64,000 nt of DNA from WLJO01 sp032117595 (GCA_032117595.1 JAULYZ010000087.1:1-64000), one strand, 5' to 3'. Positions 17,121-25,282 are shown, counted from the first letter of the stretch. Notes: generated from the sequence alone by a model not told the origin. Translations and numbers: made by a program.

Positions 17121-17618
17121 ATGGAACCCGACGATGTCCGCGACGAACTTCCGTCTGACCTGAACGCCGCCGGTTACGTCGGCCCCTACCGGTTCCCCGA
17201 CAACTCCCGGCGCCGCATCCCGGGTGGGATCTACTTGGCGCTGGGCCTCGGGTGTCTGGTGCTGTGGATCGTTCGCTCCGGCGACGAACCCGTCTTCGTG
17301 AACCGGGGGATGCTGCTCGCTGCGGTGCTGCTCGGAATCGCCGGTGCGTTCTCGATCACCTCGGGATGGCGCATGCGCATCGACGAGAAAGAAGCGCTCG
17401 TGGTGGCCACACGCAGCGTCGGATTCCCCGTGGGGCATGCCTCTGCTCAACAGGTGTGGCGCGGACTGCGGGCGAGGCCGACGTGGCGAGTGCTCTGCTA
17501 CTCGGCCGAGGACCCCCCGCGGCGTCGCGGATTCGTGCTCGTCGACGCTGTCGACGGGCGGATGATCGAGCAGATCACCGAGGACAACCCTGAGCAGGAG
17601 TGGGTCACCCCCGAGTGA
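17121..17618 (+). CDS. Small two-helix membrane protein, unknown function
   Basis: 165 residues. Two transmembrane helices at about 36-53 (GGIYLALGLGCLVLWIV) and 62-80 (NRGMLLAAVLLGIAGAFSI), with a C-terminal domain of about 85 residues that looks cytoplasmic and ends in an acidic tail. I recognise no family. Its stop TGA (17616-17618) abuts the stop of the convergent anti-sigma gene (TCA at 17619-17621) with no base between, so the two messages overlap at their 3' ends. It replaces the direct HIT-pgsA adjacency seen in mycobacteria. Confidence 0.75.
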   Translation: MEPDDVRDELPSDLNAAGYVGPYRFPDNSRRRIPGGIYLALGLGCLVLWIVRSGDEPVFVNRGMLLAAVLLGIAGAFSITSGWRMRIDEKEALVVATRSVGFPVGHASAQQVWRGLRARPTWRVLCYSAEDPPRRRGFVLVDAVDGRMIEQITEDNPEQEWVTPE

Positions 17619-18485
17619 TCACGCCGGTGCTGCAACCGACCCGAGTGCAAGGAGTCGGTTTCTCGGCCCGTAGGCCGCAATGACGTAGAAGGTGCCCCGG
17701 ACCGGTTTGGGATCGACAGCGACGAGCGGTCGTCCGGCACGGATCACGGCGATCCGGCGGCCCGCCGGCAACGTTCGGCCGTTCCACTTCTTGGTGCGCA
17801 CGACGACGTAGCGCACGACGGAGCTGCCTGTTGGTGCAGCCCACGAAATGGTGGTCGCACCCGACTGCAGCGCGGCATTCACGGTGAGTCTGCGCTGGGG
17901 CGTTGGTCGTGGCCGCCCGGTGGAGTTCGTGGCGGGCGGACCGTTCGGCGTCGATCTTGCGGGCGTCGTTGGCGTTGTCGACGGTGTCGTCGGCTGAGGG
18001 CCCGGTTGATTGATGGTGCTGTCGGGCGAAACAGCGCTCGTATCGGGGCCCGAGGAACTTCCTGACCGCTCCAGCCGGCCGTCGCGCACCACGTACTCGC
18101 TCCTCGGCCCGACGAACACGCCACCGATGACCCCGCTCGCGCCCGGGCCCCCGAGCACGATGGCGCCCTCGGGGAGCGCCTCGCCGCCCTGGGCGGACAG
18201 GCTCTCCCCGTCGGGAAGCTCGACGGTGATGTCGCGTGCAGCAGCGACGACGGGCTGCACGCGCTCTGTCGACCTGCTGACAACGACGACCGACACCGAG
18301 GCAGCCGCAGCGAGCAGCACGGCTGCACCGCCCGCAGCGACGGAACGTGAGCGGCGCCGGGCCGAAGGCACCGATGTAGAGCGGCGCCAGTTCCGTTCAA
18401 TCCGGGTTGCCGTGATCTCGTCGGGCGGCTCCACAGGCGACCGGCCGAGTTCGGTGAGCAGACGCTCGAGATCGTCGCGGTTCAT
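17619..18485 (-). CDS. Membrane anti-sigma factor-like protein with FN3-like C-terminus
   Basis: 288 residues. Short cytoplasmic N-terminus (1-47) starting MNRDDLERLLTELGRSP, one transmembrane helix (about 49-69), an extracytoplasmic segment (about 85-140, ITVELPDGESLSAQGGEAL) that recalls FecR-type domains, a Pro/Thr linker (about 150-195) and a C-terminal segment of FN3-like beta pattern. It lies 33 nt downstream of an ECF sigma gene on the same strand, the usual place for the cognate anti-sigma factor. GGAGG precedes ATG 18485 by 9 nt. No zinc-type HxxxCxxC motif is present, so it is not a ZAS anti-sigma; the assignment rests mainly on position and topology. Confidence 0.7.
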   Translation of the reverse strand: MNRDDLERLLTELGRSPVEPPDEITATRIERNWRRSTSVPSARRRSRSVAAGGAAVLLAAAASVSVVVVSRSTERVQPVVAAARDITVELPDGESLSAQGGEALPEGAIVLGGPGASGVIGGVFVGPRSEYVVRDGRLERSGSSSGPDTSAVSPDSTINQPGPQPTTPSTTPTTPARSTPNGPPATNSTGRPRPTPQRRLTVNAALQSGATTISWAAPTGSSVVRYVVVRTKKWNGRTLPAGRRIAVIRAGRPLVAVDPKPVRGTFYVIAAYGPRNRLLALGSVAAPA

Positions 18486-18518
18486 GAACGGCGACCTCCG
18501 CGGTGCATCCCCGGACGA

Positions 18519-19088
18519 CTACCGCTCATGGCTGTCCGCCTCGGGTCCGATGACACGTTCGAGCGACCCGAGGGCGCGGTAGAGGAGTGCTGCGACCACC
18601 TGTGGTGTGGTTCCCATGGCCTCGGCGGTCTCCTGGGGGCTGAGTCCTGCGAGGTACCGGAGTGCAATGACCTCGTGGTGCCGGGCCGGGATGCGGTCCA
18701 GCGCAGCACGCAGCGACTCGAGGTCGAGGCGCAGGTTGACCGTGTCTGCGGGATCTGCAGCGAGGGAAACGGGTGCACCGGCCAGGCGTTCGAGTGCCCG
18801 TTCCTTGCGGCCGTTGCGGCGGAAGTGCGTGGAAACCTCGTTCGCTGCGATGCGATAGAGCCACGGACCGAGGCCGGCCGGACCGACCTCCACGCGATGA
18901 ATGTTCTTCCACGCCCGCTCGAAGACGAGTGCCGTGATGTCGTCTGCCAGATGGCGGTCCCCGCAGCGTCGGACGGTGAAGGCGTGGATCCGGTGCAGAT
19001 AGCGGCGGTAGAGGAGCGCAAAGGCATCGGGGTCGAGGCGGGCACGGGCGACGAGGGTGCGGTCATCGGGCTCGTCGGTGTTGTCCAC
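18519..19088 (-). CDS. ECF-type RNA polymerase sigma factor
   Basis: 189 residues, ECF length. Region 2 reads FALLYRRYLHRIHAFTVRRC then LADDITALVFERAWKNI; LGPWLYRIAANEVSTHFRR ends region 2; region 4 carries RHHEVIALRYLAGLSPQETAEAMGTT with a helix-turn-helix. Start GTG 19088 was preferred because conserved sequence begins right after it; the extension to 19166 is not helical. The gene downstream encodes the probable anti-sigma factor. Together they would respond to an envelope signal, but the regulon is unknown. The 227-nt gap to pgsA contains a small GGGACGTCCC palindrome and is otherwise featureless apart from the pgsA promoter. Confidence 0.9.
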   Translation of the reverse strand: MDNTDEPDDRTLVARARLDPDAFALLYRRYLHRIHAFTVRRCGDRHLADDITALVFERAWKNIHRVEVGPAGLGPWLYRIAANEVSTHFRRNGRKERALERLAGAPVSLAADPADTVNLRLDLESLRAALDRIPARHHEVIALRYLAGLSPQETAEAMGTTPQVVAALLYRALGSLERVIGPEADSHER

Positions 19089-19303
19089 GCGGGAACAGTG
19101 TGACGCGTCGAGGTGGGACGTCCCAGCCGGCCCGGCTGCCTCTCGGGGCACTCGATGCTCTCCCACACAGCACCGAGAACGCCGTTGAGCCTGCGTGATG
19201 ACGATGTGCGCACGCTGGGGTGGATCGGCACGGGCCTCGGTCGGGGCGGTCGGGGAGTCAAGGGGTCAACGAGGTGCGCGCCGAGCGGGTTCATACCCTC
19301 GGG

Positions 19304-19309
19304 TAACCT
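19304..19309 (+). promoter_or_regulatory. -10 element TAACCT, leaderless
   Basis: Ends 6 nt before ATG 19316 of pgsA; a second match, TACCCT, lies about 10 nt further upstream. Confidence 0.55.
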
Positions 19310-19315
19310 GTCCAC

Positions 19316-20029
19316 ATGTTCGACGGAAAGTTCCGGGCACCGGTGGAGCGAGCGGTCAAGCCCATCGGCGACACGCTCCGGCGGACCAAACTGAGCCCCG
19401 ATCACCTCACGGTGATGGGTCTCCTCGTGGGTGCCGGGGCCGGCGTGGCCATCGGCGCCGGTGCACTCACCCTCGGGTTCCTGCTCGTGGTGCTCGCTGC
19501 CCTGCCCGATCTGCTCGATGGAGCGCTTGCGAAGGCGAGCGGCACCTCGAGCCAGCGTGGAGCCTTCTTCGACTCGGTGATCGACCGGGTCACCGATGCC
19601 TTCCTCTTCGGCGGCCTTGCGTGGTTCTTCATCACGGACCACCCGGACAATCCGGAGTTGGGCGTCCTCCCGATGGCGGTGCTCGCCGTCTCGTCGATCA
19701 TCTCCTACCAGCGGGCAAAGGCCGAGTCGCTCGGCCTCCAGGCCAAGGGCGGACTCATGGAGCGGGCCGAGCGGGTGATCCTGCTGTGCTTCGGGCTCCT
19801 CTTCGACAACCTGCTCGTCTGGGTCATGTGGCTGATGCTCGTGCTCGTCGTCATCACCGCCGTGCAGCGCTTCGTGAAGGTCTGGCGCCAGGCCGCGGTG
19901 GCGCCGGTTGTTGCGGCCCGGATCGAGCAGCGTCGGTCCCGCCGCCAGTCCCGGCGTGTCGCTCGGGTCGACCGTCGGGCGAGCGCACGGGTGAAGCCCC
20001 GCCGGCCGCGCCCATCGTCACCGGGCTGA
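19316..20029 (+). CDS. pgsA: CDP-alcohol phosphatidyltransferase, probable phosphatidylinositol-phosphate synthase
   Basis: 237 residues, multipass membrane enzyme. Joins CDP-diacylglycerol to inositol phosphate, the base of PI and PIMs. The eight-residue signature is present with aspartates at 65, 68, 86 and 90 (DLLDGALAKASGTSSQRG, then AFFDSVIDR), but the usual Arg of DGxxAR is Lys73, a conservative and uncommon change. The C-terminus is strongly Arg-rich and probably disordered. Followed by patA after 4 nt. The substrate call rests on the pgsA-patA-pimA context shared with mycobacteria; phosphatidylglycerophosphate synthase is the alternative. Confidence 0.85.
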   Translation: MFDGKFRAPVERAVKPIGDTLRRTKLSPDHLTVMGLLVGAGAGVAIGAGALTLGFLLVVLAALPDLLDGALAKASGTSSQRGAFFDSVIDRVTDAFLFGGLAWFFITDHPDNPELGVLPMAVLAVSSIISYQRAKAESLGLQAKGGLMERAERVILLCFGLLFDNLLVWVMWLMLVLVVITAVQRFVKVWRQAAVAPVVAARIEQRRSRRQSRRVARVDRRASARVKPRRPRPSSPG

Positions 20030-20033
20030 CGCC

Positions 20034-20954
20034 GTGGCCGACGTCGGCGGCGCACCGTCGCTCGGGCAATCGCTCACCACGATGGGGTACCGGGCCGCCT
20101 CGCTGGCGGCAAACCTCACCCCGGGGCCCGTGGCGCAGTTCATGTCGGGTGTTGCCGGCAGTGGCTTCGCCGTTGCGATGCGCGACCGGCGTGAGATGGT
20201 GGAGCGCCACCTCCGCCGAGCCGACCCGACGCTGTCCGGCCGCGCCCTCAGGCGGGCCGTTCAAGAAGCCTTCGACTCCTACAGTCGTTACTGGGTGGAG
20301 AGTTTTCGACTGCCGTATCTCCCCGCAGAGGTGGTCGACCGGGCGTTCACCCGCGATGGGTTTCAACACGTCCTCGACGGCATCGCTGGCGGCAAGGGGG
20401 TGATCCTTGCGCTGCCGCACTTGGGCGGCTGGGAGTGGGCCGGGCGCTGGTTGGCCGATCAGGGACAGCGTCTGACCGTGGTGGTGGAGGAACTCGAGAA
20501 CAAAGAACTCTTCGAGTGGTTCAAGAGTCTTCGATCGCGCCTCGGCATGACCGTGGTGCCCGTCGGGCCGGATGCGGCTGCCGCCGTGGGGCGTGCGCTC
20601 AAGGCGAACGAGGTCGTGTGCCTCCTGTGCGACCGCGACATCCAAGGGGGTGGAGTGGAGGTCGAGTTCTTCGGCGAGCGCACCACGCTGCCTGGCGGTC
20701 CGGCGATGCTCGGATTTCGCTCGGGTGCTCCGGTGCTCCCGGTGGCGGTGTATTTCGAGGACCGGTACAACGGGCATCACGCCATCATTCGCCCGCCGCT
20801 CGATGTGTCCCGCACTGCCGCGAGCCTGCGTGACGACGTGCAGCGGGTGACCCAGAGCCTTGCTCACGAGCTCGAGTGGCTGATCCGTCGAGCGCCCTCG
20901 CAGTGGCATCTCTTTCAGCCGAACTGGCCCAGCGACCCGGGGTACGGGTCGTGA
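20034..20954 (+). CDS. patA: Phosphatidylinositol mannoside acyltransferase (LpxL/HtrB family)
   Basis: 306 residues. Would acylate the mannose of PIM1/PIM2 at the inner face of the membrane. The catalytic HX4E is LPHLGGWEW (His129, Glu134); LLCDRDIQGGGVEVEFFGE and GPAMLGFRSGAPVLPVAV follow in the positions seen in mycobacterial PatA. Start is GTG 20034, 4 nt after pgsA. In mycobacteria pimA comes next; here it lies 7 kb further on. The next gene overlaps this stop by GTGA. Confidence 0.87.
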   Translation: MADVGGAPSLGQSLTTMGYRAASLAANLTPGPVAQFMSGVAGSGFAVAMRDRREMVERHLRRADPTLSGRALRRAVQEAFDSYSRYWVESFRLPYLPAEVVDRAFTRDGFQHVLDGIAGGKGVILALPHLGGWEWAGRWLADQGQRLTVVVEELENKELFEWFKSLRSRLGMTVVPVGPDAAAAVGRALKANEVVCLLCDRDIQGGGVEVEFFGERTTLPGGPAMLGFRSGAPVLPVAVYFEDRYNGHHAIIRPPLDVSRTAASLRDDVQRVTQSLAHELEWLIRRAPSQWHLFQPNWPSDPGYGS

Positions 20955-22249
20955 GGCGAGCACGCATCGTCTCGGCGTTCCTCGCTGCGCTCTCGGCTCT
21001 CATCGTTGCTGCGTGGGCGCTGCCCGACGCGCGCGCCGTGCCGCCGTCCACCACCACCGGACCAGGTACCACCGCACCACCACCACCCGGGAGCTCGGGC
21101 GACTATGTGCGGGTCAACGAGTTCCGCCAGCTTTCTGGCTCCATCTCCCAGGCCGTACGGCTCGTGGCCGCCGACGTCGGGGGGCGATCGACGTTCTTCT
21201 ACGGGGGCACCATCGGACTCACGCGGGTGCTGCGCGAGTCCACGGTCAAGTCGGCCTCGCCAACGGGGTTCCGGTACCCGGTGACGTTCGCTGCGGTGAG
21301 CATCGATGACGCGCGGGGCCTGTTCGGCCTCGACATCCTTCGTGCTCTCGCCCGGGGTGATGTCGTCATGAACGTCGCCGCCGCCGAACGCCGAGGTGTG
21401 GAGGTCGGCGATGAGGTGCGTCTCGTCGGCTGGAACCGTGCGGTTCGACAGGTGCGGGTCGGCGCGCTCACCGATGTGGTGGGAGCCGAGGTGCTGTTCT
21501 CGAAGTCGCGTGCGCACGAACTCGGACTGCGCCGACCGTCGTATGTGCTCGTGTGGGGCTTCAGCGACCGGGCCGCGGTGGATTCGGCCCTCACGACCCG
21601 TCTCGCCGGCAAGGCTCCCGTCCGCATCAGCAGGAGCTGGGATGAGGCGACTGCGGATGAGACCCTGTCGTCGGTCGGGCTGAAGGCGATGCTCGGTGAG
21701 TTCGCCATCCGCGGGGACGGCAGTATCTCCGTCGACGCAACGTGGCGCCGGACCAACATCACCACGGCCTTCTTCACGGTGGGTGGAAAGCGGATCATCA
21801 AGTCCTGTCACAAGCTGGTGATCCCGTTCGTGCAGCAGGCCCTCGACCGCATCACCGCCGAGGGGCTCGCGTCGGAAATCGACGTGAAGAACAGCCAGCG
21901 CTACGGCGGCTGTTTCCACCCGCGAGCCGTGCGTGCCGTGGGCGGCACCTCCGGCGGCAACGTGTCGACCCACACCTGGGGCGGGGCGATCGACTTCAAC
22001 CCCACGGAGAACTGCATGGGTTGCCGTCCGAAGATCTCGTGCCGCGTCGTGCAGATCTTCCGCGAACTCGGCTTTGCATGGGGTGGGAACTTCCTCACGC
22101 GTGATGGCATGCACTTCGAGTACGTCGGCGAACCGCGGCACACCACCCCGAGTCGGCCCACCGACCTGTGCCCGACCACCGGAACCTCGCCGCCCCTGGC
22201 GCCGCTCGATGCGCACGATTTCGTCGTCGAGGACCAACGACCTGAGTGA
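20951..22249 (+). CDS. Secreted M15-family peptidase (D-Ala-D-Ala carboxypeptidase-like) with extra N-terminal domain
   Basis: 432 residues. Signal peptide (about 1-29, cut after DARA), a Pro/Thr linker, a middle domain (about 50-230) and an M15-type zinc peptidase domain at the C-terminus. Zinc ligands are visible as HTWGGAIDFNP (His341, Asp348) and DGMHFEYVG (His388, with Glu390), so it should be active, probably on peptidoglycan peptides. The middle domain, with RGDVVMNVAAAERRGVEVGD and VGALTDVVGAEVLF, recalls the periplasmic domain of MacB/FtsX-like permeases; that likeness is by eye only. GTG 20951 overlaps the patA stop, so it is co-transcribed with the lipid genes. Confidence 0.82.
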   Translation: MRRARIVSAFLAALSALIVAAWALPDARAVPPSTTTGPGTTAPPPPGSSGDYVRVNEFRQLSGSISQAVRLVAADVGGRSTFFYGGTIGLTRVLRESTVKSASPTGFRYPVTFAAVSIDDARGLFGLDILRALARGDVVMNVAAAERRGVEVGDEVRLVGWNRAVRQVRVGALTDVVGAEVLFSKSRAHELGLRRPSYVLVWGFSDRAAVDSALTTRLAGKAPVRISRSWDEATADETLSSVGLKAMLGEFAIRGDGSISVDATWRRTNITTAFFTVGGKRIIKSCHKLVIPFVQQALDRITAEGLASEIDVKNSQRYGGCFHPRAVRAVGGTSGGNVSTHTWGGAIDFNPTENCMGCRPKISCRVVQIFRELGFAWGGNFLTRDGMHFEYVGEPRHTTPSRPTDLCPTTGTSPPLAPLDAHDFVVEDQRPE

Positions 22250-22285
22250 CCCGCCCGGGTGCGGCGCGTGGCAGCAGTGGGCTCC

Positions 22286-22291
22286 TACAGT
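22286..22291 (+). promoter_or_regulatory. -10 element TACAGT, leaderless
   Basis: Ends 6 nt before GTG 22298 and decides that start: the upstream in-frame GTG at 22259 would lie before the promoter. Confidence 0.55.
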
Positions 22292-22297
22292 GATCCT

Positions 22298-23491
22298 GTG
22301 GGCGCGCTCTCCGGCATCGTGGTGCTCGAACTGGGCAACTTCATTGCGGGTCCCTTCGCCGGGCAGTTGCTCGGCGACCATGGCGCTCGGGTGATCAAGG
22401 TGGAGGCGCCCGGGAGCGGCGACCCGATGCGCCGGTGGGGGCCAACTCTCGACGACGAAGGTGTGTGGTGGCCGAGCATCGCCCGCAACAAGGAGTCGGT
22501 GGCGATTGATCTGCACACCGAACCGGGACGTGGCCTCGTGCGGACCATGGCGACTCATGTCGATGTCGTGCTCGAGAACTTCAAGCCGGGAACCCTCGAC
22601 TCGTGGGGTCTGGGCTACGCCGAGCTCGCTGCGGTCAATCCAGGTCTCGTCATGGTGCACGTGTCGGGCTTCGGTCAGACGGGCCCGATGGCCGAGCAAG
22701 CCGGCTTCGGGAGCATTGGTGAGGCCATGGGCGGTATCCGCCACACCACTGGCGATCCCGACCGCCCGCCGGCGCGCACGGGTATCAGCCTCGGGGACTC
22801 CCTCGCGGCGTTGTTCGCCGTGATCGGCACGCTCGGAGCACTGCACGAACGCAGCCGGAGCGGTCGTGGGCAGGAGGTCGACGTTGCCATCTATGAGGCG
22901 GTGGCCGCATTGATGGAGACAACGATGGCCGACTACGAACGGCTCGGTGTCACACGGGGCCGGACGGGGTCGGTCCTGCCCGGTGTTGCTCCAGCAAACT
23001 CGTACCCCACCGCCGACGGTTCCGAGATCGTGATCGCGGCGAACGCCGATCAGGTCTTCGCCCGACTCTGCACCGCAATGGGCGAACCGGCGCTCTCCTC
23101 AGACAGTCGTTTCGCCGACCACGAGGCGCGGGGGCGGAACCAACAGGTGCTCGACGCCCGTGTCGCAGCGTGGACCTCGCGTCACGCTGCCGACGACGTG
23201 CTGTCGCTGCTCGCAGCTGCGGGTGTGCCCGCCGGGCGCATCTACACGGCGCCCGACATGATCGACGATCCGCAGTACCTCGCACGCGAGATGGTGCTCC
23301 GCATCGCCAACTCGGCTGGTGTCTCGGCACCGTTCGCTGGGGTAGTCCCCAAGATGTCGAGGACCCCGGGGGCGGTGAAAAGCGGGGGGCCGCGTCTGGG
23401 GGAGCACACGCGCGCCGTGCTTGCCGAACTTGCCGGGGTCGACGCCGGACGACTCGCAGAACTGGTCGAGCAGGGGACCGTGTCCGCGTGA
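22298..23491 (+). CDS. CaiB/BaiF (family III) CoA-transferase
   Basis: 397 residues, normal length. Moves CoA between carboxylic acids. Family landmarks: LSGIVVLELGNFIAGPFAGQ at the N-terminus, VIKVEAPGSGDPMRRWGP, RNKESVAIDLHT, VVLENFKPGTLDSWGL and TGISLGDSLAALFAVIGTLGAL, the last being where the catalytic Asp lies in family members. Start GTG 22298 follows the promoter position. The next gene, 13 nt on with its own promoter, encodes an HMG-CoA-lyase-like enzyme, so a role like succinyl-CoA:3-hydroxymethylglutarate CoA-transferase (same family) is possible, though substrate cannot be read directly. Confidence 0.87.
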   Translation: MGALSGIVVLELGNFIAGPFAGQLLGDHGARVIKVEAPGSGDPMRRWGPTLDDEGVWWPSIARNKESVAIDLHTEPGRGLVRTMATHVDVVLENFKPGTLDSWGLGYAELAAVNPGLVMVHVSGFGQTGPMAEQAGFGSIGEAMGGIRHTTGDPDRPPARTGISLGDSLAALFAVIGTLGALHERSRSGRGQEVDVAIYEAVAALMETTMADYERLGVTRGRTGSVLPGVAPANSYPTADGSEIVIAANADQVFARLCTAMGEPALSSDSRFADHEARGRNQQVLDARVAAWTSRHAADDVLSLLAAAGVPAGRIYTAPDMIDDPQYLAREMVLRIANSAGVSAPFAGVVPKMSRTPGAVKSGGPRLGEHTRAVLAELAGVDAGRLAELVEQGTVSA

Positions 23492-23492
23492 G

Positions 23493-23498
23493 TACGGT
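23493..23498 (+). promoter_or_regulatory. -10 element TACGGT, leaderless
   Basis: Ends 6 nt before ATG 23505; it begins right after the TGA of the CoA-transferase gene. Confidence 0.55.
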
Positions 23499-23504
23499 GA
23501 CCTC

Positions 23505-24443
23505 ATGAGCACCGGAGCCAGCCCCTTACGCCCGGCAGGCGCGCTCCCGGCAGCAGTCGATCTCATGGAGGTCTCGCCGCGCGACGGGCTGCAGGACTTC
23601 CCAGTTCCCGTACCCACAGCGACGAAGGTGGAGTTGATTCGACGCGCCGCCGCAGCAGGTATTCGCTCGATCGAGGTGGCGAGCTTCGCCCATCCGACCC
23701 GAGTGCCGCAGATGGCTGACGCCGAGGCGGTGATTGCTGCCACTGCCGACCTCGTCGACGTGACGCGCGTGGCGCTCGTGCTCAACGACCGAGGCCTAGA
23801 CCGTGCCATCGCATCGGGGATCCGCCACGTCAACATGGTGGTGGTCGTGTCGGAGACCTTCGCACAGCGCAACCAAGGGATGTCCGTGCCCGAGTTGCTG
23901 GCAGTGCTCCGCCGGATTGTGCAGAGGTCGAGCGAGCACGGTGTCTCGGCCTCGGTGGTTCTCTCCGCTGCATTCGGGTGTCCCTACGAGCGCGACCTCA
24001 GCCCCGGTGCGGTACGGGATGTAGTTGCTGCGGCACTCGATACAGGGCCCTCCTCGGTGACGCTGGCCGACACCATTGGTGCGGCGGTGCCGACCATGGT
24101 GGGGGACCTTGTGGCGTGGACGGTCGAGCGAGCAGAGGTCTCGGTTCGCTGCCACCTGCACGACACCCGCAATACCGGTGTGGCGAATGCGATTGCTGCG
24201 CTCCAAGCAGGGGCCACCGGGCTCGACTCGAGCCTCGGTGGGCTCGGCGGTTGTCCCTTCGCCCCGGGCGCGACCGGCAATGTCGCCACCGAGGACGTCG
24301 TGTGGGCGCTGGAGCGGATGGGTGTACGCACCGGTATCGACCTCGAGCAAGCCATCGAGACGGTGGGGTGGATGCAGCGCGTCCTCGCCGACGGCGGGCG
24401 CCCGATCGGCGGTGCCGTCGCCCGCGCCGGACAGTTTCCCTGA
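23505..24443 (+). CDS. Hydroxymethylglutaryl-CoA lyase-like enzyme
   Basis: 312 residues, DRE-TIM barrel. The HMGL family cleaves HMG-CoA to acetyl-CoA and acetoacetate. Visible motifs: EVSPRDGLQDF at the N-terminus, FGCPYERDLSP, LADTIGAAVP, CHLHDTRNTG (metal-binding His pair) and the active-site loop GGLGGCPFAPGATGN with the catalytic cysteine, then VATEDVVWALERMG. These are nearly the canonical HMGL residues, so HMG-CoA or a close relative such as citramalyl-CoA is the likely substrate. Together with the CoA-transferase it could degrade a branched dicarboxylate or complete leucine breakdown. Confidence 0.87.
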   Translation: MSTGASPLRPAGALPAAVDLMEVSPRDGLQDFPVPVPTATKVELIRRAAAAGIRSIEVASFAHPTRVPQMADAEAVIAATADLVDVTRVALVLNDRGLDRAIASGIRHVNMVVVVSETFAQRNQGMSVPELLAVLRRIVQRSSEHGVSASVVLSAAFGCPYERDLSPGAVRDVVAAALDTGPSSVTLADTIGAAVPTMVGDLVAWTVERAEVSVRCHLHDTRNTGVANAIAALQAGATGLDSSLGGLGGCPFAPGATGNVATEDVVWALERMGVRTGIDLEQAIETVGWMQRVLADGGRPIGGAVARAGQFP

Positions 24444-24506
24444 GCCGTCAGCAGATCGGGACGAATTCGGGCGTCGCGGTACCGTCCCTGTGCTCGGCAG
24501 ATGCCG

Positions 24507-24512
24507 TAAGGT
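24507..24512 (+). promoter_or_regulatory. -10 element TAAGGT, leaderless
   Basis: Ends 8 nt before ATG 24521 of the first collagen-like gene. Confidence 0.5.
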
Positions 24513-24520
24513 GCTTGACC

Positions 24521-25204
24521 ATGAGAACTCTTCGTGTCGTGCTGTCGGGTGCAACGTTGGCATCGGTGGTGCTCATTGCGGCACCACAGGCCCAGGCCGC
24601 TGAGGTGCAATCGGCGCCGTCTGCTGTGGAATGCATCGCGCCGTCTACCGGTGCGATCGGCCCGACCGGCCCCCAGGGTGACACCGGTGCGTCCGGCCTC
24701 CCGTATACCAACGGCGATGGACCGAGCCGGGTCGCCCATCTCGTTGCAGGGGAGCTCCTGGCGCCGTGTGCCTTGCTTGCAGGTCTCTGTGCGTATCCGG
24801 TGCAGGGCGACTCGGGCGTCAAGGGACCGACCGGGGCAACCGGCCTCAACGAGCCGGTGCCGCTCAACGGACCTGCTCGTACTCCGCGCGTTCGGGGCAA
24901 TGGCATCAGCGACTACTGCGAGGGGATTCCGCGGGAGTGCTGGTTCACGGTTCGCGGGCCTCAGGGGCCGACCGGGCCGGTGGGCGATACGGGGGCCACG
25001 GGCTTCAGCTTTGCGAACGGTCCCGGGCGGCTGGTGCACGGCGGCTCGTACGGTGAGGGCAGTCGGGTGCTCCTCGAGAACTGCAACATTCCGGCCACTG
25101 GTGGTGGCTCGACGTCGATGCTGCCGTTCGGAGTCGCGCTGCTCGGCGTGGGTGCAGTGGCGGTGCTGACCGGTCGTCGCCGTCGCCCGAACGTCGCAGC
25201 CTGA
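24521..25204 (+). CDS. Collagen-like surface protein A with IPATG sorting signal
   Basis: 227 residues. Signal peptide 1-26 (ending APQAQA), then three short Gly-X-Y blocks: IGPTGPQGDTGASG, GVKGPTGATG and RGPQGPTGPVGDTGATG. Between them lie two non-repetitive segments with six cysteines (ECI, PCALL, GLC, YCEG, ECW, NCN). The C-terminus is a cell-wall sorting signal: IPATG at 190, a hydrophobic helix and RRRR, as in LPXTG-type sortase substrates with I for L. The collagen blocks are far too short for a stable triple helix of usual length. Recent tandem copy of the next gene. No sortase lies in the window. Function unknown; I know of no named family with this layout. Confidence 0.82.
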   Translation: MRTLRVVLSGATLASVVLIAAPQAQAAEVQSAPSAVECIAPSTGAIGPTGPQGDTGASGLPYTNGDGPSRVAHLVAGELLAPCALLAGLCAYPVQGDSGVKGPTGATGLNEPVPLNGPARTPRVRGNGISDYCEGIPRECWFTVRGPQGPTGPVGDTGATGFSFANGPGRLVHGGSYGEGSRVLLENCNIPATGGGSTSMLPFGVALLGVGAVAVLTGRRRRPNVAA

Positions 25205-25268
25205 TCGTCGTTGGCCTCGCCTCATTCGGCGACACCCGGCGATGCGCCCTAGCGTCGCTTCCCGCGAG

Positions 25269-25274
25269 TACTCT
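25269..25274 (+). promoter_or_regulatory. -10 element TACTCT, leaderless
   Basis: Ends 8 nt before ATG 25283, the same spacing as in the sister gene, though the hexamers and upstream regions differ. Confidence 0.5.
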
Positions 25275-25282
25275 CGCTCGAC

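Noticed and set aside
22259..22297. Upstream GTG start for the CoA-transferase
   Set aside because: It lies upstream of the TACAGT promoter element, and the conserved sequence begins after GTG 22298.
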